Source: Streptomyces sp. NBC_00306
GTDB lineage: Bacteria > Actinomycetota > Actinomycetes > Streptomycetales > Streptomycetaceae
Assembly (NCBI RefSeq): GCF_036169555.1
Contig: NZ_CP108032.1
Span: 1,054,001-1,118,000, forward strand
Direction: 5' to 3'
Length of the DNA: 64,000 bases
Shown here: one piece after another, positions 32,858-40,593 of the stretch
Numbering within the stretch: the first letter of the stretch is position 1
Layout of the letters: each line of letters opens with the position of its first letter
The notes under the pieces: model-generated
The model's database searches: none
Seen by the model: only the letters and a program-made list of their open reading frames with translations
What the model was told of the DNA's origin: nothing
Made by a program: the position numbers and the translations under genes

Positions 32858-34290
32858 TGACTGCAAAGCCTCGTATCCCCAACGTCCTGGCCGGCCGCTA
32901 CGCCTCCGCGGAGCTCGCCGTCCTGTGGTCCCCCGAGCAGAAGGTGAAGCTGGAGCGGCAGCTCTGGCTGGCCGTGCTGCGCGCGCAGAAGGACCTCGGG
33001 ATCGAGGTGCCGGACAGTGCCCTCACCGACTACGAGCGGGTCGTCGACCAGGTCGACCTGGCCTCCATCGCCGAGCGCGAGAAGGTCACGCGCCACGATG
33101 TGAAGGCCCGGATCGAGGAGTTCAACGCGCTCGCCGGTCATGAGCACGTGCACAAGGGCATGACGTCCCGCGATCTGACCGAGAACGTCGAGCAGCTCCA
33201 GATCCGCCTCTCCCTGGAGCTGATGCGCGACCGTACCGTCGCGGTACTGGCCCGCCTCGGCAAGCTCTCCGCCGAGTACGCCGAGCTCGTGATGGCCGGG
33301 CGCTCGCACAATGTCGCCGCCCAGGCCACGACGCTCGGGAAGCGGTTCGCCACCGCCGCCGACGAGTTGCTGGTGGCGTACGGACGGCTGGAGGACCTGC
33401 TGGCCCGCTACCCGCTGCGCGGGATCAAGGGCCCGGTCGGCACCGCTCAGGACATGCTCGACCTGCTCGGCGGGGACGCGGCGAAGCTCGCCGACCTGGA
33501 GGGGCGCATCGCCGGGCATCTGGGCTTCGCCCACGCGTTCACCTCGGTCGGCCAGGTCTACCCCCGTTCCCTCGACTACGACGTCGTCTCCGCGCTGGTC
33601 CAGCTGGCCGCAGCGCCGTCGTCCGTCGCCAAGACGATCCGGCTGATGGCCGGGCACGAACTGGTCACCGAGGGCTTCAAGCCGGGCCAGGTCGGCTCCT
33701 CCGCGATGCCGCACAAGATGAACACCCGCTCCTGCGAGCGCGTGAACGGCCTGATGGTGATCCTGCGGGGCTACGCCTCGATGACGGGGGAGCTGGCGGG
33801 CGACCAGTGGAACGAGGGCGACGTCTCGTGCTCCGTGGTGCGCCGGGTGGCCCTGCCGGACGCGTTCTTCGCGTTCGACGGTCTGCTGGAGACGTTCCTG
33901 ACGGTGCTGGACGAGTTCGGTGCCTTCCCCGCCGTCGTCGCCCGGGAGCTCGACCGCTACCTCCCCTTCCTCGCCACCACGAAGGTGCTGATGGGCGCCG
34001 TACGGGCAGGGGTCGGCCGCGAGGTGGCGCACGAGGCCATCAAGGAGAACGCCGTCGCCGCCGCGCTCGCGATGCGGGAACAGGGCGCCGAGCGCAACGA
34101 GCTGCTCGACACGCTGGCTGCCGATGAGCGCATCCCGCTGGACCGCGGGCAGCTGGACGCCCTGATGGCCGACAAGCTGTCGTTCACGGGTGCCGCCGCC
34201 GACCAGGTCGCCGCCGTGGTGGGCCGGATCGAGGCCGTCGTCAAGGAGCACCCCGCGGCAGCGGGCTACACCCCGGGGTCGATCCTCTGA
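32857..34290 (+). CDS. purB: adenylosuccinate lyase PurB
   Basis: A 477-residue fumarase/aspartase superfamily enzyme that cleaves SAICAR and adenylosuccinate in purine synthesis. The superfamily signature SSAMPHKMN lies at 281-289, the general acid region is GRSHNVAAQATT with H151, and TSRDLTEN is at 103-110. The protein starts at GTG 32857 (M-TAKPRIPNVLAGRYAS); the frame remains open far upstream, but that part is antisense to other genes. The message is probably leaderless. The stop overlaps the start of the mug gene. Confidence 0.97.
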   Translation: MTAKPRIPNVLAGRYASAELAVLWSPEQKVKLERQLWLAVLRAQKDLGIEVPDSALTDYERVVDQVDLASIAEREKVTRHDVKARIEEFNALAGHEHVHKGMTSRDLTENVEQLQIRLSLELMRDRTVAVLARLGKLSAEYAELVMAGRSHNVAAQATTLGKRFATAADELLVAYGRLEDLLARYPLRGIKGPVGTAQDMLDLLGGDAAKLADLEGRIAGHLGFAHAFTSVGQVYPRSLDYDVVSALVQLAAAPSSVAKTIRLMAGHELVTEGFKPGQVGSSAMPHKMNTRSCERVNGLMVILRGYASMTGELAGDQWNEGDVSCSVVRRVALPDAFFAFDGLLETFLTVLDEFGAFPAVVARELDRYLPFLATTKVLMGAVRAGVGREVAHEAIKENAVAAALAMREQGAERNELLDTLAADERIPLDRGQLDALMADKLSFTGAAADQVAAVVGRIEAVVKEHPAAAGYTPGSIL

Positions 34291-34826
34291 CACCCGACGA
34301 ACTGGAGGCCGCCCGCGACCGCGTCATCGACGATGTGGTCGCGGGCGGTCTGCATGTGCTGTTCTGCGGGATCAACCCGGGCCTCATGTCTGCGGCGACG
34401 GGTCATCACTTCGCCCGCCCCGGCAACCGGTTCTGGCCCGTACTGCATCGGTCGGGCTTCACACCCCGCCAGTTGAAGCCGTCCGAACAGCGGGAGCTGC
34501 TCACCTACGGGCTCGGCATCACGAACGTGGTGGCGCGGGCGACCGCGCGCGCCGACGAGCTGAGCGACGAGGAGTTCCGCGAGGGCGGGCGCCTGCTGAC
34601 CGGCAAGGTGGAGCGGCTGCGGCCGAGGTGGCTGGCGGTGGTCGGGGTCACGGCCTACCGCACGGCCTTCGGCGACCGGAAGGCCAGGATCGGTCCGCAG
34701 GAGCGCACGATCGGCGGGACACGGATCTGGGCGCTGCCCAATCCGAGCGGACTGAACGCCCATTGGACGGCGCAGACGATGGCGGAGGAGTACGCCCGGC
34801 TCCGCGCGGCGGCGGAGTCCTCCTGA
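34287..34826 (+). CDS. mug: G/U mismatch-specific DNA glycosylase Mug
   Basis: A Mug/TDG-type uracil-DNA glycosylase that removes uracil or thymine mispaired with guanine. The catalytic motif is G-I-N30-P-G (FCGINPGL), and the second motif is ALPNPSGLNAHW. The family's usual N-terminus (xTPDELEAARDRV) is encoded from a CTG at 34287 that overlaps the purB TGA as CTGA. That gives 179 residues and makes CTG the most likely start. A GTG at 34335 would cut off 16 residues before the first strand. Coupling to purB is therefore probable. Confidence 0.88.
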   Translation: MTPDELEAARDRVIDDVVAGGLHVLFCGINPGLMSAATGHHFARPGNRFWPVLHRSGFTPRQLKPSEQRELLTYGLGITNVVARATARADELSDEEFREGGRLLTGKVERLRPRWLAVVGVTAYRTAFGDRKARIGPQERTIGGTRIWALPNPSGLNAHWTAQTMAEEYARLRAAAESS

Positions 34827-34849
34827 GCCGCGGCCTTCCCGGACACCGT

Positions 34850-35296
34850 TCAGGGCGGTTCGCTCACGGTGACGACGGCCAGGAGCTGGAACTCGGAGAG
34901 TCCGACGCCTATCCACCGGCCCTCGACGCGCCAGAGATGGAGCCAGGGGACGGTGGAGCTCAGGCGCAGCCACGGTTCCGGTATGCCCGGCTCGCCGGGC
35001 GCGGTCCGGGCGGCGCGCAGCTGTGTGCCGGTCAGATCGCACAGCGAGGCATCGCCCCAGCGGCGGTCCAGAGCGTCCAGCAGGGCGTCGTGCTCCGCCC
35101 TGCGCTGTTCCGCTTCCGCGCGGAGGTCCGCGTCGGGTCCCGCGACGGCGTACGGATCACCCGGATCGGGATGTCCGCCCAGCACCGCTATGTGAAAGCC
35201 CGGGCCCTCGGAGCCGACGTCCGACGGTCCGGGCTCCGCGGCGAACTGCCGGGAGCGCAGCAGGTCGATCGTCTCGAGGTGCCGTGCCGTGGTCAT
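34850..35296 (-). CDS. uncharacterised 148-residue protein
   Basis: I do not recognise this family. The protein is soluble, starting MTTARHLETIDLLR. A charged central helix (DADLRAEAEQRRAEHDALLDALDRRWG) is followed by a strand-rich end (PWLHLWRVEGRWIGVGLSEFQLLAVVTV). It is convergent with mug, 23 bp apart, and divergent from the ROK regulator. There is no signal peptide, metal motif or catalytic signature. The ATG at 35296 has only a closely spaced GGGGA upstream. Confidence 0.72.
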   Translation of the reverse strand: MTTARHLETIDLLRSRQFAAEPGPSDVGSEGPGFHIAVLGGHPDPGDPYAVAGPDADLRAEAEQRRAEHDALLDALDRRWGDASLCDLTGTQLRAARTAPGEPGIPEPWLRLSSTVPWLHLWRVEGRWIGVGLSEFQLLAVVTVSEPP

Positions 35297-35460
35297 GTCC
35301 CCAGTAAAGCTGCCTGCACTGACATATGGCTGTCCGTCAGACAAGGAAGGCGGGACGGCGCGCGACGACCCACCGTTGCACCCCTTGCACCGACCGTGCA
35401 CGTCGTACGGCCAGCGAGTACGATCCGGCAGAACACGCGCTCGAGCTGGGAGGACACACA

Positions 35461-36618
35461 GTGGGGCGGCTGACCGGCGGAGACCCGTCGCTGCTGCGGC
35501 GGATCAACTCCGCGGTGGTACTGCATGCGCTACGAGGCGCCGGCTCCCCCACGCTCACGGACCTGACGCGGATCACCGGGCTCTCCCGGCCGACCGTCGA
35601 AGGCGTGGTCGAGGGTCTCATGGAGGCCGGCCTGGTCGTCGAGTCCGTTCCCGAGGAGGGTGCGGCCCGCCGCCAGGGACGGCCCGCGAGGCGATTCCGC
35701 TTCCGCGCCGAGGCCGGCCATCTGCTGGGCGTGGAGATCGGACCCCACCGGGTCGCGGCCCTGCTGTCCGGCCTGGACGGCCGCATCATCGGGGCCGGGT
35801 CCCGGGAGGTGTCGGAGACCGCCTGCGCGGACGACCGGCTGGAGCGGGTGCGGCTGGTGGTCGCCGATGTCCTGCGCCGGGCCGGGATCGCCCGTAACAG
35901 CCTGCGGGCCGTGGGGGTGGGCTCACCGGGGATCGTGGAGGCCGACGGGACCGTACGGCTCGGGACCGCGCTGCCGGGCTGGACGGGACTCGCGCTCGGG
36001 CAGCGGCTCCAGCGCTCGTTCCGCTGTCCGGTGCTGGTGGAGAACGACGCCAACGCGGCCGCGGTGGCGGAGCATTGGAAGGGCTCGGGACGGGACTCCG
36101 ACGACCTCGTCTTCGTCCTGGCGGGGCTCAGCCCGGGTGCCGGTTCGCTGATCGGCGGGCGGCTGCACCGGGGCTTCGGCGGAGCGGCGGGCGAGATCGG
36201 CGCGCTGCATCTGCTCGGGCGTGACGTGACCCCGGAGCGGTTGCTGTCGACGACGGACGAGCCGCTGCATCCGCTGGACGAGCAGGCCGTGGCCGATGTC
36301 TTCGCACTCGCCAAGGGCGGCGACACCCGGGCGCAGGAGGCCGTCGAGCGTTTCATCCAGCGTCTGGTCCACGATGTGGCGGCCCTGGTGCTGGCGCTGG
36401 ATCCCGAACTGGTGGTGATCGGCGGCTGGGCGGCCGGTCTGGACGGTGTACTCGACCCGCTGCGCGATGAGTTGTCGCGCTACTGTCTGCGGCCGCCGCG
36501 GGTCGCCCTGTCCCTGCTCGGTGAGGCGGCGGTGGCGACGGGCGCGCTGCGGCTGGCGCTCGACCACGTCGAGGAGGAACTCTTCGCCGTGGAGGGAACG
36601 GTGACGGCCCGCCGCTGA
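35461..36618 (+). CDS. ROK-family transcriptional regulator, degenerate kinase core
   Basis: A 385-residue repressor. A winged HTH (about residues 8-70: LLRRINSAVVLHAL, LTDLTRITGLSRPTVEGVVEGLMEAGLV) is joined to a ROK sugar-kinase-fold domain with a phosphate loop near LAGLSPGAGSL and VENDANAAA. The usual ROK zinc and substrate motif (GEIGH followed by CxCGxxGCxE) is altered: GEIGALHL, with no cysteines. Sugar binding or phosphorylation as in NagC-type proteins is therefore doubtful. GTG 35461 follows GAGGA. It converges on the GntR gene. Confidence 0.9.
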   Translation: MGRLTGGDPSLLRRINSAVVLHALRGAGSPTLTDLTRITGLSRPTVEGVVEGLMEAGLVVESVPEEGAARRQGRPARRFRFRAEAGHLLGVEIGPHRVAALLSGLDGRIIGAGSREVSETACADDRLERVRLVVADVLRRAGIARNSLRAVGVGSPGIVEADGTVRLGTALPGWTGLALGQRLQRSFRCPVLVENDANAAAVAEHWKGSGRDSDDLVFVLAGLSPGAGSLIGGRLHRGFGGAAGEIGALHLLGRDVTPERLLSTTDEPLHPLDEQAVADVFALAKGGDTRAQEAVERFIQRLVHDVAALVLALDPELVVIGGWAAGLDGVLDPLRDELSRYCLRPPRVALSLLGEAAVATGALRLALDHVEEELFAVEGTVTARR

Positions 36619-36676
36619 GCCTCAGCTCGTGCGACGGGCCGTGCAGGGACGGGGTGCGCGTACCAGGTCGGGCTTC

Positions 36677-36764
36677 GGCGCGGCGTTCCTGGTCGTGTCC
36701 CAGGAGGCGCGGCGTTCCGGAATCGTGTCCTAGGAGGCGCGGCGTTCCTCGTCGTGGTGCCTGA
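36677..36764. repeat. three tandem ~30-nt repeats covering the end of the GntR gene
   Basis: GGCGCGGCGTTCC starts at 36677, 36706 and 36736, with a GTCGTG or ATCGTG box and a TCCYAGGA end in each. The third copy encodes the last residues of the GntR protein (EERRAS and stop), so its coding end appears to have been copied twice into the spacer between it and the ROK gene. Confidence 0.75.
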
Positions 36765-37494
36765 TCTCGACATCACCCGAGTCACCGAACGTGAGCCGGC
36801 AGGTGTCAGCCCGGTAGGTGGCGACGGACAGCGCGGCCGTCCTGCCGGCGGAGAAGTAGCGGGTGGTGACCATCAGCACGGGCGCGCCCGGCAGCCGGTC
36901 GAGCTCCTTGGCGTCGTCGGCGCGGGCGGAGCCGAGCTCCACGGCGCGGTCCTGGCCGTCGAGTTCGCGGCGCTGGAGTTCCCGCAGGACGGCACGCGCA
37001 CGGGCCGGCCCGGAGGGCGTGTCGATGGCGGAGAGCTCGGCGACGGATGCGGCCGGCACGTAGAGCAGTTCGGCCGCGACCGGCTGCCCGTGGCTGACGC
37101 GCAGCCTGCGCACGACGTACGTCTCTTCGTCGGCGCCGGTGTCCAGGAACCGTGCGACCGCGGCCGGCGGCACCGCCCGGGTGCAGTCGACGGACTGCCA
37201 GGAGTCCTGCGCCGAGCCGGGCCACGCGTGCTCGGTGGTGGAGACGTCCACGCCGACGCGCGGAGGAGCGACGGTGGTACCGACGCCGCGGCGCCGCTGG
37301 AGGCGTCCTTCGAGCTCGAGCTGTTCGAGTGCCTGGCGCAGGGTCGCGCGGGCAACTCCGAAGCGGGCGGCCAGATCTCGTTCGTTGGGCAGGATCTCGC
37401 CCACCGCGAAGTCCGAGTCGAGCGCTTCACCGATCACGGTCTTGAGGTGCCAGTACTTCGGCTCCGGCACTGATTCGAGCTGCGTGGTCCCCAC
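36730..37494 (-). CDS. GntR family regulator with UTRA domain (HutC type)
   Basis: A 254-residue regulator. The winged HTH is at about residues 15-75 (YWHLKTVIGEALDSDFAVGEILPNERDLAARFGVARATLRQALEQLELEGRLQRRRGVGT), and the C-terminal UTRA effector domain includes PVAAELLYVPAASV. HutC-type regulators sense amino-sugar phosphates or histidine-pathway compounds; the true effector is unknown. I chose GTG 37494 because GGAGG lies six bases upstream. Upstream a palindrome overlaps the -35 box, which suggests autoregulation. The 3' end is part of a tandem repeat. Confidence 0.92.
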   Translation of the reverse strand: MGTTQLESVPEPKYWHLKTVIGEALDSDFAVGEILPNERDLAARFGVARATLRQALEQLELEGRLQRRRGVGTTVAPPRVGVDVSTTEHAWPGSAQDSWQSVDCTRAVPPAAVARFLDTGADEETYVVRRLRVSHGQPVAAELLYVPAASVAELSAIDTPSGPARARAVLRELQRRELDGQDRAVELGSARADDAKELDRLPGAPVLMVTTRYFSAGRTAALSVATYRADTCRLTFGDSGDVEIRHHDEERRAS

Positions 37495-37573
37495 CCTGAT
37501 CCTCCGCAATCGCCGTGTCAGCGGCGGCTTTTCCGCGCCCTTGTTTATTAAAGGTTCCTGCACTAACTCTGCG

Positions 37574-37608
37574 ACCATAGGACGGCCCACCACCTTGGTC
37601 AAGACCAA
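37574..37608 (-). promoter_or_regulatory. promoter and operator of the GntR gene
   Basis: On the minus strand TTGACC (-35) and TATGGT (-10) are exactly 17 bp apart. The perfect palindrome TTGGTCAAGACCAA (37595-37608) overlaps the -35, and its core, TGGTCAAGACCA, differs from the DasR-type consensus TGGTCTAGACCA at one position. The predicted leader is about 73 nt. Confidence 0.65.
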
Positions 37609-37743
37609 TCCTGCGTTCGTCACGCTGTGAGGTCGAGCGGGTTCGCAGCGCGTTCACAGGGCGTTCGTATCCCAGGGGAACGCGCGCGGCAAAGGCCCCC
37701 TGCCCTTTTCGGACAGAGGGCCGGAGCGGGTGCCGCTCGCAGG

Positions 37744-38628
37744 TCAGAGGGTGGGGAGCGCGCCGAGTTTGTCGGGGTTGCGCATCAGGTGGATGCACTG
37801 GATGCGGCCACCCCGGATCTCCAACTGGAAGACGGTGTCCGGCTTTCCGGCGCTGAACACCACGAGCCCCGGTGCGCCGTTGATCTCGGAGAATGCGAAG
37901 TCCGCCTCCGGGATCGGCTGCTTCGCCACCGCGAACAGGAACCGTCCCACCTTGTCCGCGCTCTCCAGGATCCGCACCGGGGCCTTGGTCTTGCCTCCGC
38001 TGTCGCTGATCATCCGGACGTCGGGGGCGAGGAGGTCCAGCAGGGCGTCGAGATCGCCGCCGGCTGCTGCGGTGAGAAAGCGCTGGGTGAGATCGCGCCG
38101 TTCGCCGGGGTCCACGTCGTACCGGGGTTTGCGCTCCTCCACATGCCGCCGGGCACGGCCCGCGAGCTGTCGCACGGCCGCCTCGGAGCGCTCCAGCGTG
38201 GTCGCGATCTCGCCATAGGGAAAGCCGAAGGCCTCGCGGAGCACGAACACCGCCCGCTCCAGCGGCGAGAGCGACTCCAGGACCACGAGCACGGCGAGGG
38301 AGACGGATTCGGCGAGAACCGCCTGCTCGGCCGTGTCGGGAACCGTGCTGCCGAAGTCCGTGGCGATCGGCTCGGGGAGCCACGGACCGATGTACGCCTC
38401 GCTCCTCGCCCTGATCTGCCGCAGCCGGTCGATCGCCAGCCGGGTGGTGATCCGTACGAGGTAGCCGCGCGGCTCCGCCACATCGTCGCGCTCCTGCGCG
38501 GTCCACCGCAGCCACGCGTCCTGCACCACGTCCTCGGCGTCGGCCGCCCGGCCGAGCATGCGGTAGGCCACACCGGTCAGCACGGGCCGGTGCTCTTCGA
38601 AGACGTCGGTCGCAGGGTCGCTCGCCAC
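37744..38628 (-). CDS. ECF41-type RNA polymerase sigma factor with SnoaL-like C-terminal domain
   Basis: A 294-residue extracytoplasmic-function sigma factor. Region 2 is FEEHRPVLTGVAYRMLGRAADAEDVVQDAWLRW, and region 4 is LSPLERAVFVLREAFGFPYGEIATTLERSEAAVRQLAGRAR. A SnoaL-like domain of about 110 residues follows, with the ECF41-typical closing NPDKL motif near the C-terminus. In this group the extra domain sets both activity and inhibition, and no separate anti-sigma factor is needed. GTG 38628 gives the standard length. It diverges from the alpha/beta hydrolase across 202 bp. Confidence 0.93.
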   Translation of the reverse strand: MASDPATDVFEEHRPVLTGVAYRMLGRAADAEDVVQDAWLRWTAQERDDVAEPRGYLVRITTRLAIDRLRQIRARSEAYIGPWLPEPIATDFGSTVPDTAEQAVLAESVSLAVLVVLESLSPLERAVFVLREAFGFPYGEIATTLERSEAAVRQLAGRARRHVEERKPRYDVDPGERRDLTQRFLTAAAGGDLDALLDLLAPDVRMISDSGGKTKAPVRILESADKVGRFLFAVAKQPIPEADFAFSEINGAPGLVVFSAGKPDTVFQLEIRGGRIQCIHLMRNPDKLGALPTL

Positions 38629-38830
38629 GCTTCCATCCCACCCGACGGCGCATCCGGTGTCCAGGCGACGGGGGCGCGCCGCGCCGCACATCCACGTCCG
38701 CCCGGCGGTTCCTCTTGAACTGGAAGCTACTGAGCGGTAATTCTTACGGACAAGCGGCCGGGCCGCCCGTCCCACGGGCGTACGCCGTCCGACACATCGG
38801 TGCCGTGGCGAGACCAAGGAGCAGCAGGGC

Positions 38831-39661
38831 ATGGTCGCGAAGATCTCGTTCTCCGTCGAGTCACCCCGGGGCAGCCGGGAGCTGTCCGTCTCCTACGAGA
38901 GAGCGGGCTCGGGCGAACCGCTGCTGCTGCTCCACGGCATAGGGCATCACCGCCAGGCCTGGGACCCGGTGATCGGGATTCTCGCGGCCGAGCGCGAGGT
39001 CATCGCGGTCGACCTGCCCGGCTTCGGTGTCTCACCGGCGCTGCCCGACGGGGTGCGGTACGACCTGGCGGCCGTCGGAGGCGCGCTCGCCACGCTCTGC
39101 GAGGCGCTGGACATCGAGCGGCCCCATGTCGCCGGCAACTCCCTCGGCGGGCTGCTGGCCCTGGAGTTGGGCCGCGAGAAGCTCGTCCGTTCCGTCACCG
39201 CTCTCTCCCCCGCCGGCTTCTGGACGGAAGGGGAACGGCTCTTCGCCTTCGGAACGCTGCGGGCCATGCGGCTCGGTGCCCAGTCGTTGTCCCTGCCGAT
39301 GATCGAGTGGCTGGCGCGCAGCGCCGCCGGGCGCGCGGCGCTCACCAGCACCATCTACGCCAAGCCGGGCAGGCGTTCACCCGAGGCCGTCGTCGCGGAG
39401 ACCCTCGCGCTGCGCGGGGCCACCGGCTTCCACGAGACCCTCTTGGCCGGCCGGGACGTCCTGTTCACCGACGACATCCCCGATGTGCCCGTCACCATCG
39501 CCTGGGGCACCCGCGACCGGCTGCTGTTCCGCCGTCAGGGAGTCCGCGCCAAGCAGGCCATCCCCGGCGCCCGGCTCGTCCGGCTGCCCGGATGCGGCCA
39601 TGTGCCGATGAACGACGACCCCGCTCTCGTCGCCCGCGTCCTGCTGGACGGCAGCCGCTGA
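38831..39661 (+). CDS. alpha/beta-fold hydrolase
   Basis: A 276-residue alpha/beta hydrolase. LHGIGHHRQAWDP forms the oxyanion loop, the nucleophile is S104 in GNSLGG, the acid is in WGTRDRLLF and the histidine in GCGHVPMNDDP, so the triad is complete. It is cytoplasmic and of unknown substrate; esterase or dehalogenase-like activity is possible. AAGGAG precedes the ATG. ECF41 loci often contain a gene for a small oxidoreductase or decarboxylase as target, but here this hydrolase takes that place. Its 3' end overlaps the antisense EamA gene. Confidence 0.92.
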   Translation: MVAKISFSVESPRGSRELSVSYERAGSGEPLLLLHGIGHHRQAWDPVIGILAAEREVIAVDLPGFGVSPALPDGVRYDLAAVGGALATLCEALDIERPHVAGNSLGGLLALELGREKLVRSVTALSPAGFWTEGERLFAFGTLRAMRLGAQSLSLPMIEWLARSAAGRAALTSTIYAKPGRRSPEAVVAETLALRGATGFHETLLAGRDVLFTDDIPDVPVTIAWGTRDRLLFRRQGVRAKQAIPGARLVRLPGCGHVPMNDDPALVARVLLDGSR

Positions 39662-40546
39662 CCCGCGCCCGAAGACGCCCGAGCCGAGCGCCGCGCCCGC
39701 TCCCACCAGCACTCCGCCCGCCGCCTGGGCGGGACCGAACGTGCCGGTGCCCACGAGCGGCGCGGTGAGGGCGGCGGCGACGGGGATGAGTCCGGTGAAG
39801 AGCGTCGCCCGCTCGGTGCCGATCCGCTGCAGCCCCATGTACCAGGTCACAAAGCCGATCACGGTCACCACGGCCGCCTGCCACAGCAGTGCCAGTGCCT
39901 CGCCCTGGTCCGGGGTCCGCACGAATCCGGCGCCGTCCACGACGAGTCCGACGATCGTGGACTCGACGGCCGCGACACCGCACACGGTCGCCGTGAGCAG
40001 CTTCGGTCCGAGCGGCCGGAGCACGGGCGCCGCCAGTACGGCGAACCCGACCTCGCCCGCCAGCGCGGCCACCGACCAGCCGATGCCCACGGCGTCGGCG
40101 CGGCCCCACCCCTGGACCGTGAAGGCCCCCGCCGCCACGAGCAGTGCTCCGAACAGGACCGGCCGGGTGGGCCGCCGGCCGTCCGCGAGCGGTACGAGCA
40201 CGGCGACGATGACCGGCGCGCAGCCGACGAACACGCCCGGGACCGCGGGCTCGGAGGTGCGTTCCGCCGCCAGGATCGCCAGGTTGAACCCAACCATGCC
40301 GACGCCGGCGAGCAGGGCTATGCGGCCCCACTGGGCGGGACCGAGCAGCTTCAGCGGCGCGAGTGCGGCCCGTCCGCCGAGCAGGGGCAGCAGAAGCAGA
40401 CAGGCGAGGGCGTAGCGCACGGCCTGACCGCCGGCGTACGGGTAGTCGCCGAGGACGCTGTTGGCGGTGAAGGAGGCGCCGACCAGGCAGTAGGCGAAGG
40501 AGACGAGCCCCACGCCGTGCAGCGTGCGGGTGTTCATACAGTTCAT
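39377..40546 (-). CDS. EamA/DMT-family transporter with antisense-overlapping C-terminal extension
   Basis: Residues of about 1-290 form a drug/metabolite transporter with ten predicted membrane helices in two EamA repeats (VGASFTANSVLGDYPYAGGQAVRYAL through GGVLVGAGAALGSGVFG). It continues for about 95 hydrophilic residues (AAAVQQDAGDE ... LRDDGLG) encoded entirely opposite the last 285 bp of the hydrolase gene, which no other EamA feature needs. The extension may simply reflect loss of an earlier stop. The start is ATG 40546 or 40537, without a clear ribosome site. It diverges from the MocR regulator, its likely controller. Confidence 0.85.
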   Translation of the reverse strand: MNCMNTRTLHGVGLVSFAYCLVGASFTANSVLGDYPYAGGQAVRYALACLLLLPLLGGRAALAPLKLLGPAQWGRIALLAGVGMVGFNLAILAAERTSEPAVPGVFVGCAPVIVAVLVPLADGRRPTRPVLFGALLVAAGAFTVQGWGRADAVGIGWSVAALAGEVGFAVLAAPVLRPLGPKLLTATVCGVAAVESTIVGLVVDGAGFVRTPDQGEALALLWQAAVVTVIGFVTWYMGLQRIGTERATLFTGLIPVAAALTAPLVGTGTFGPAQAAGGVLVGAGAALGSGVFGRGSAAAVQQDAGDESGVVVHRHMAASGQPDEPGAGDGLLGADSLTAEQQPVAGAPGDGDGHIGDVVGEQDVPAGQEGLVEAGGPAQREGLRDDGLG

Positions 40547-40593
40547 GGGTGCGAGGCTATGGACGCCCGCGGTCCCCTTTAAGGTCCACTTCC

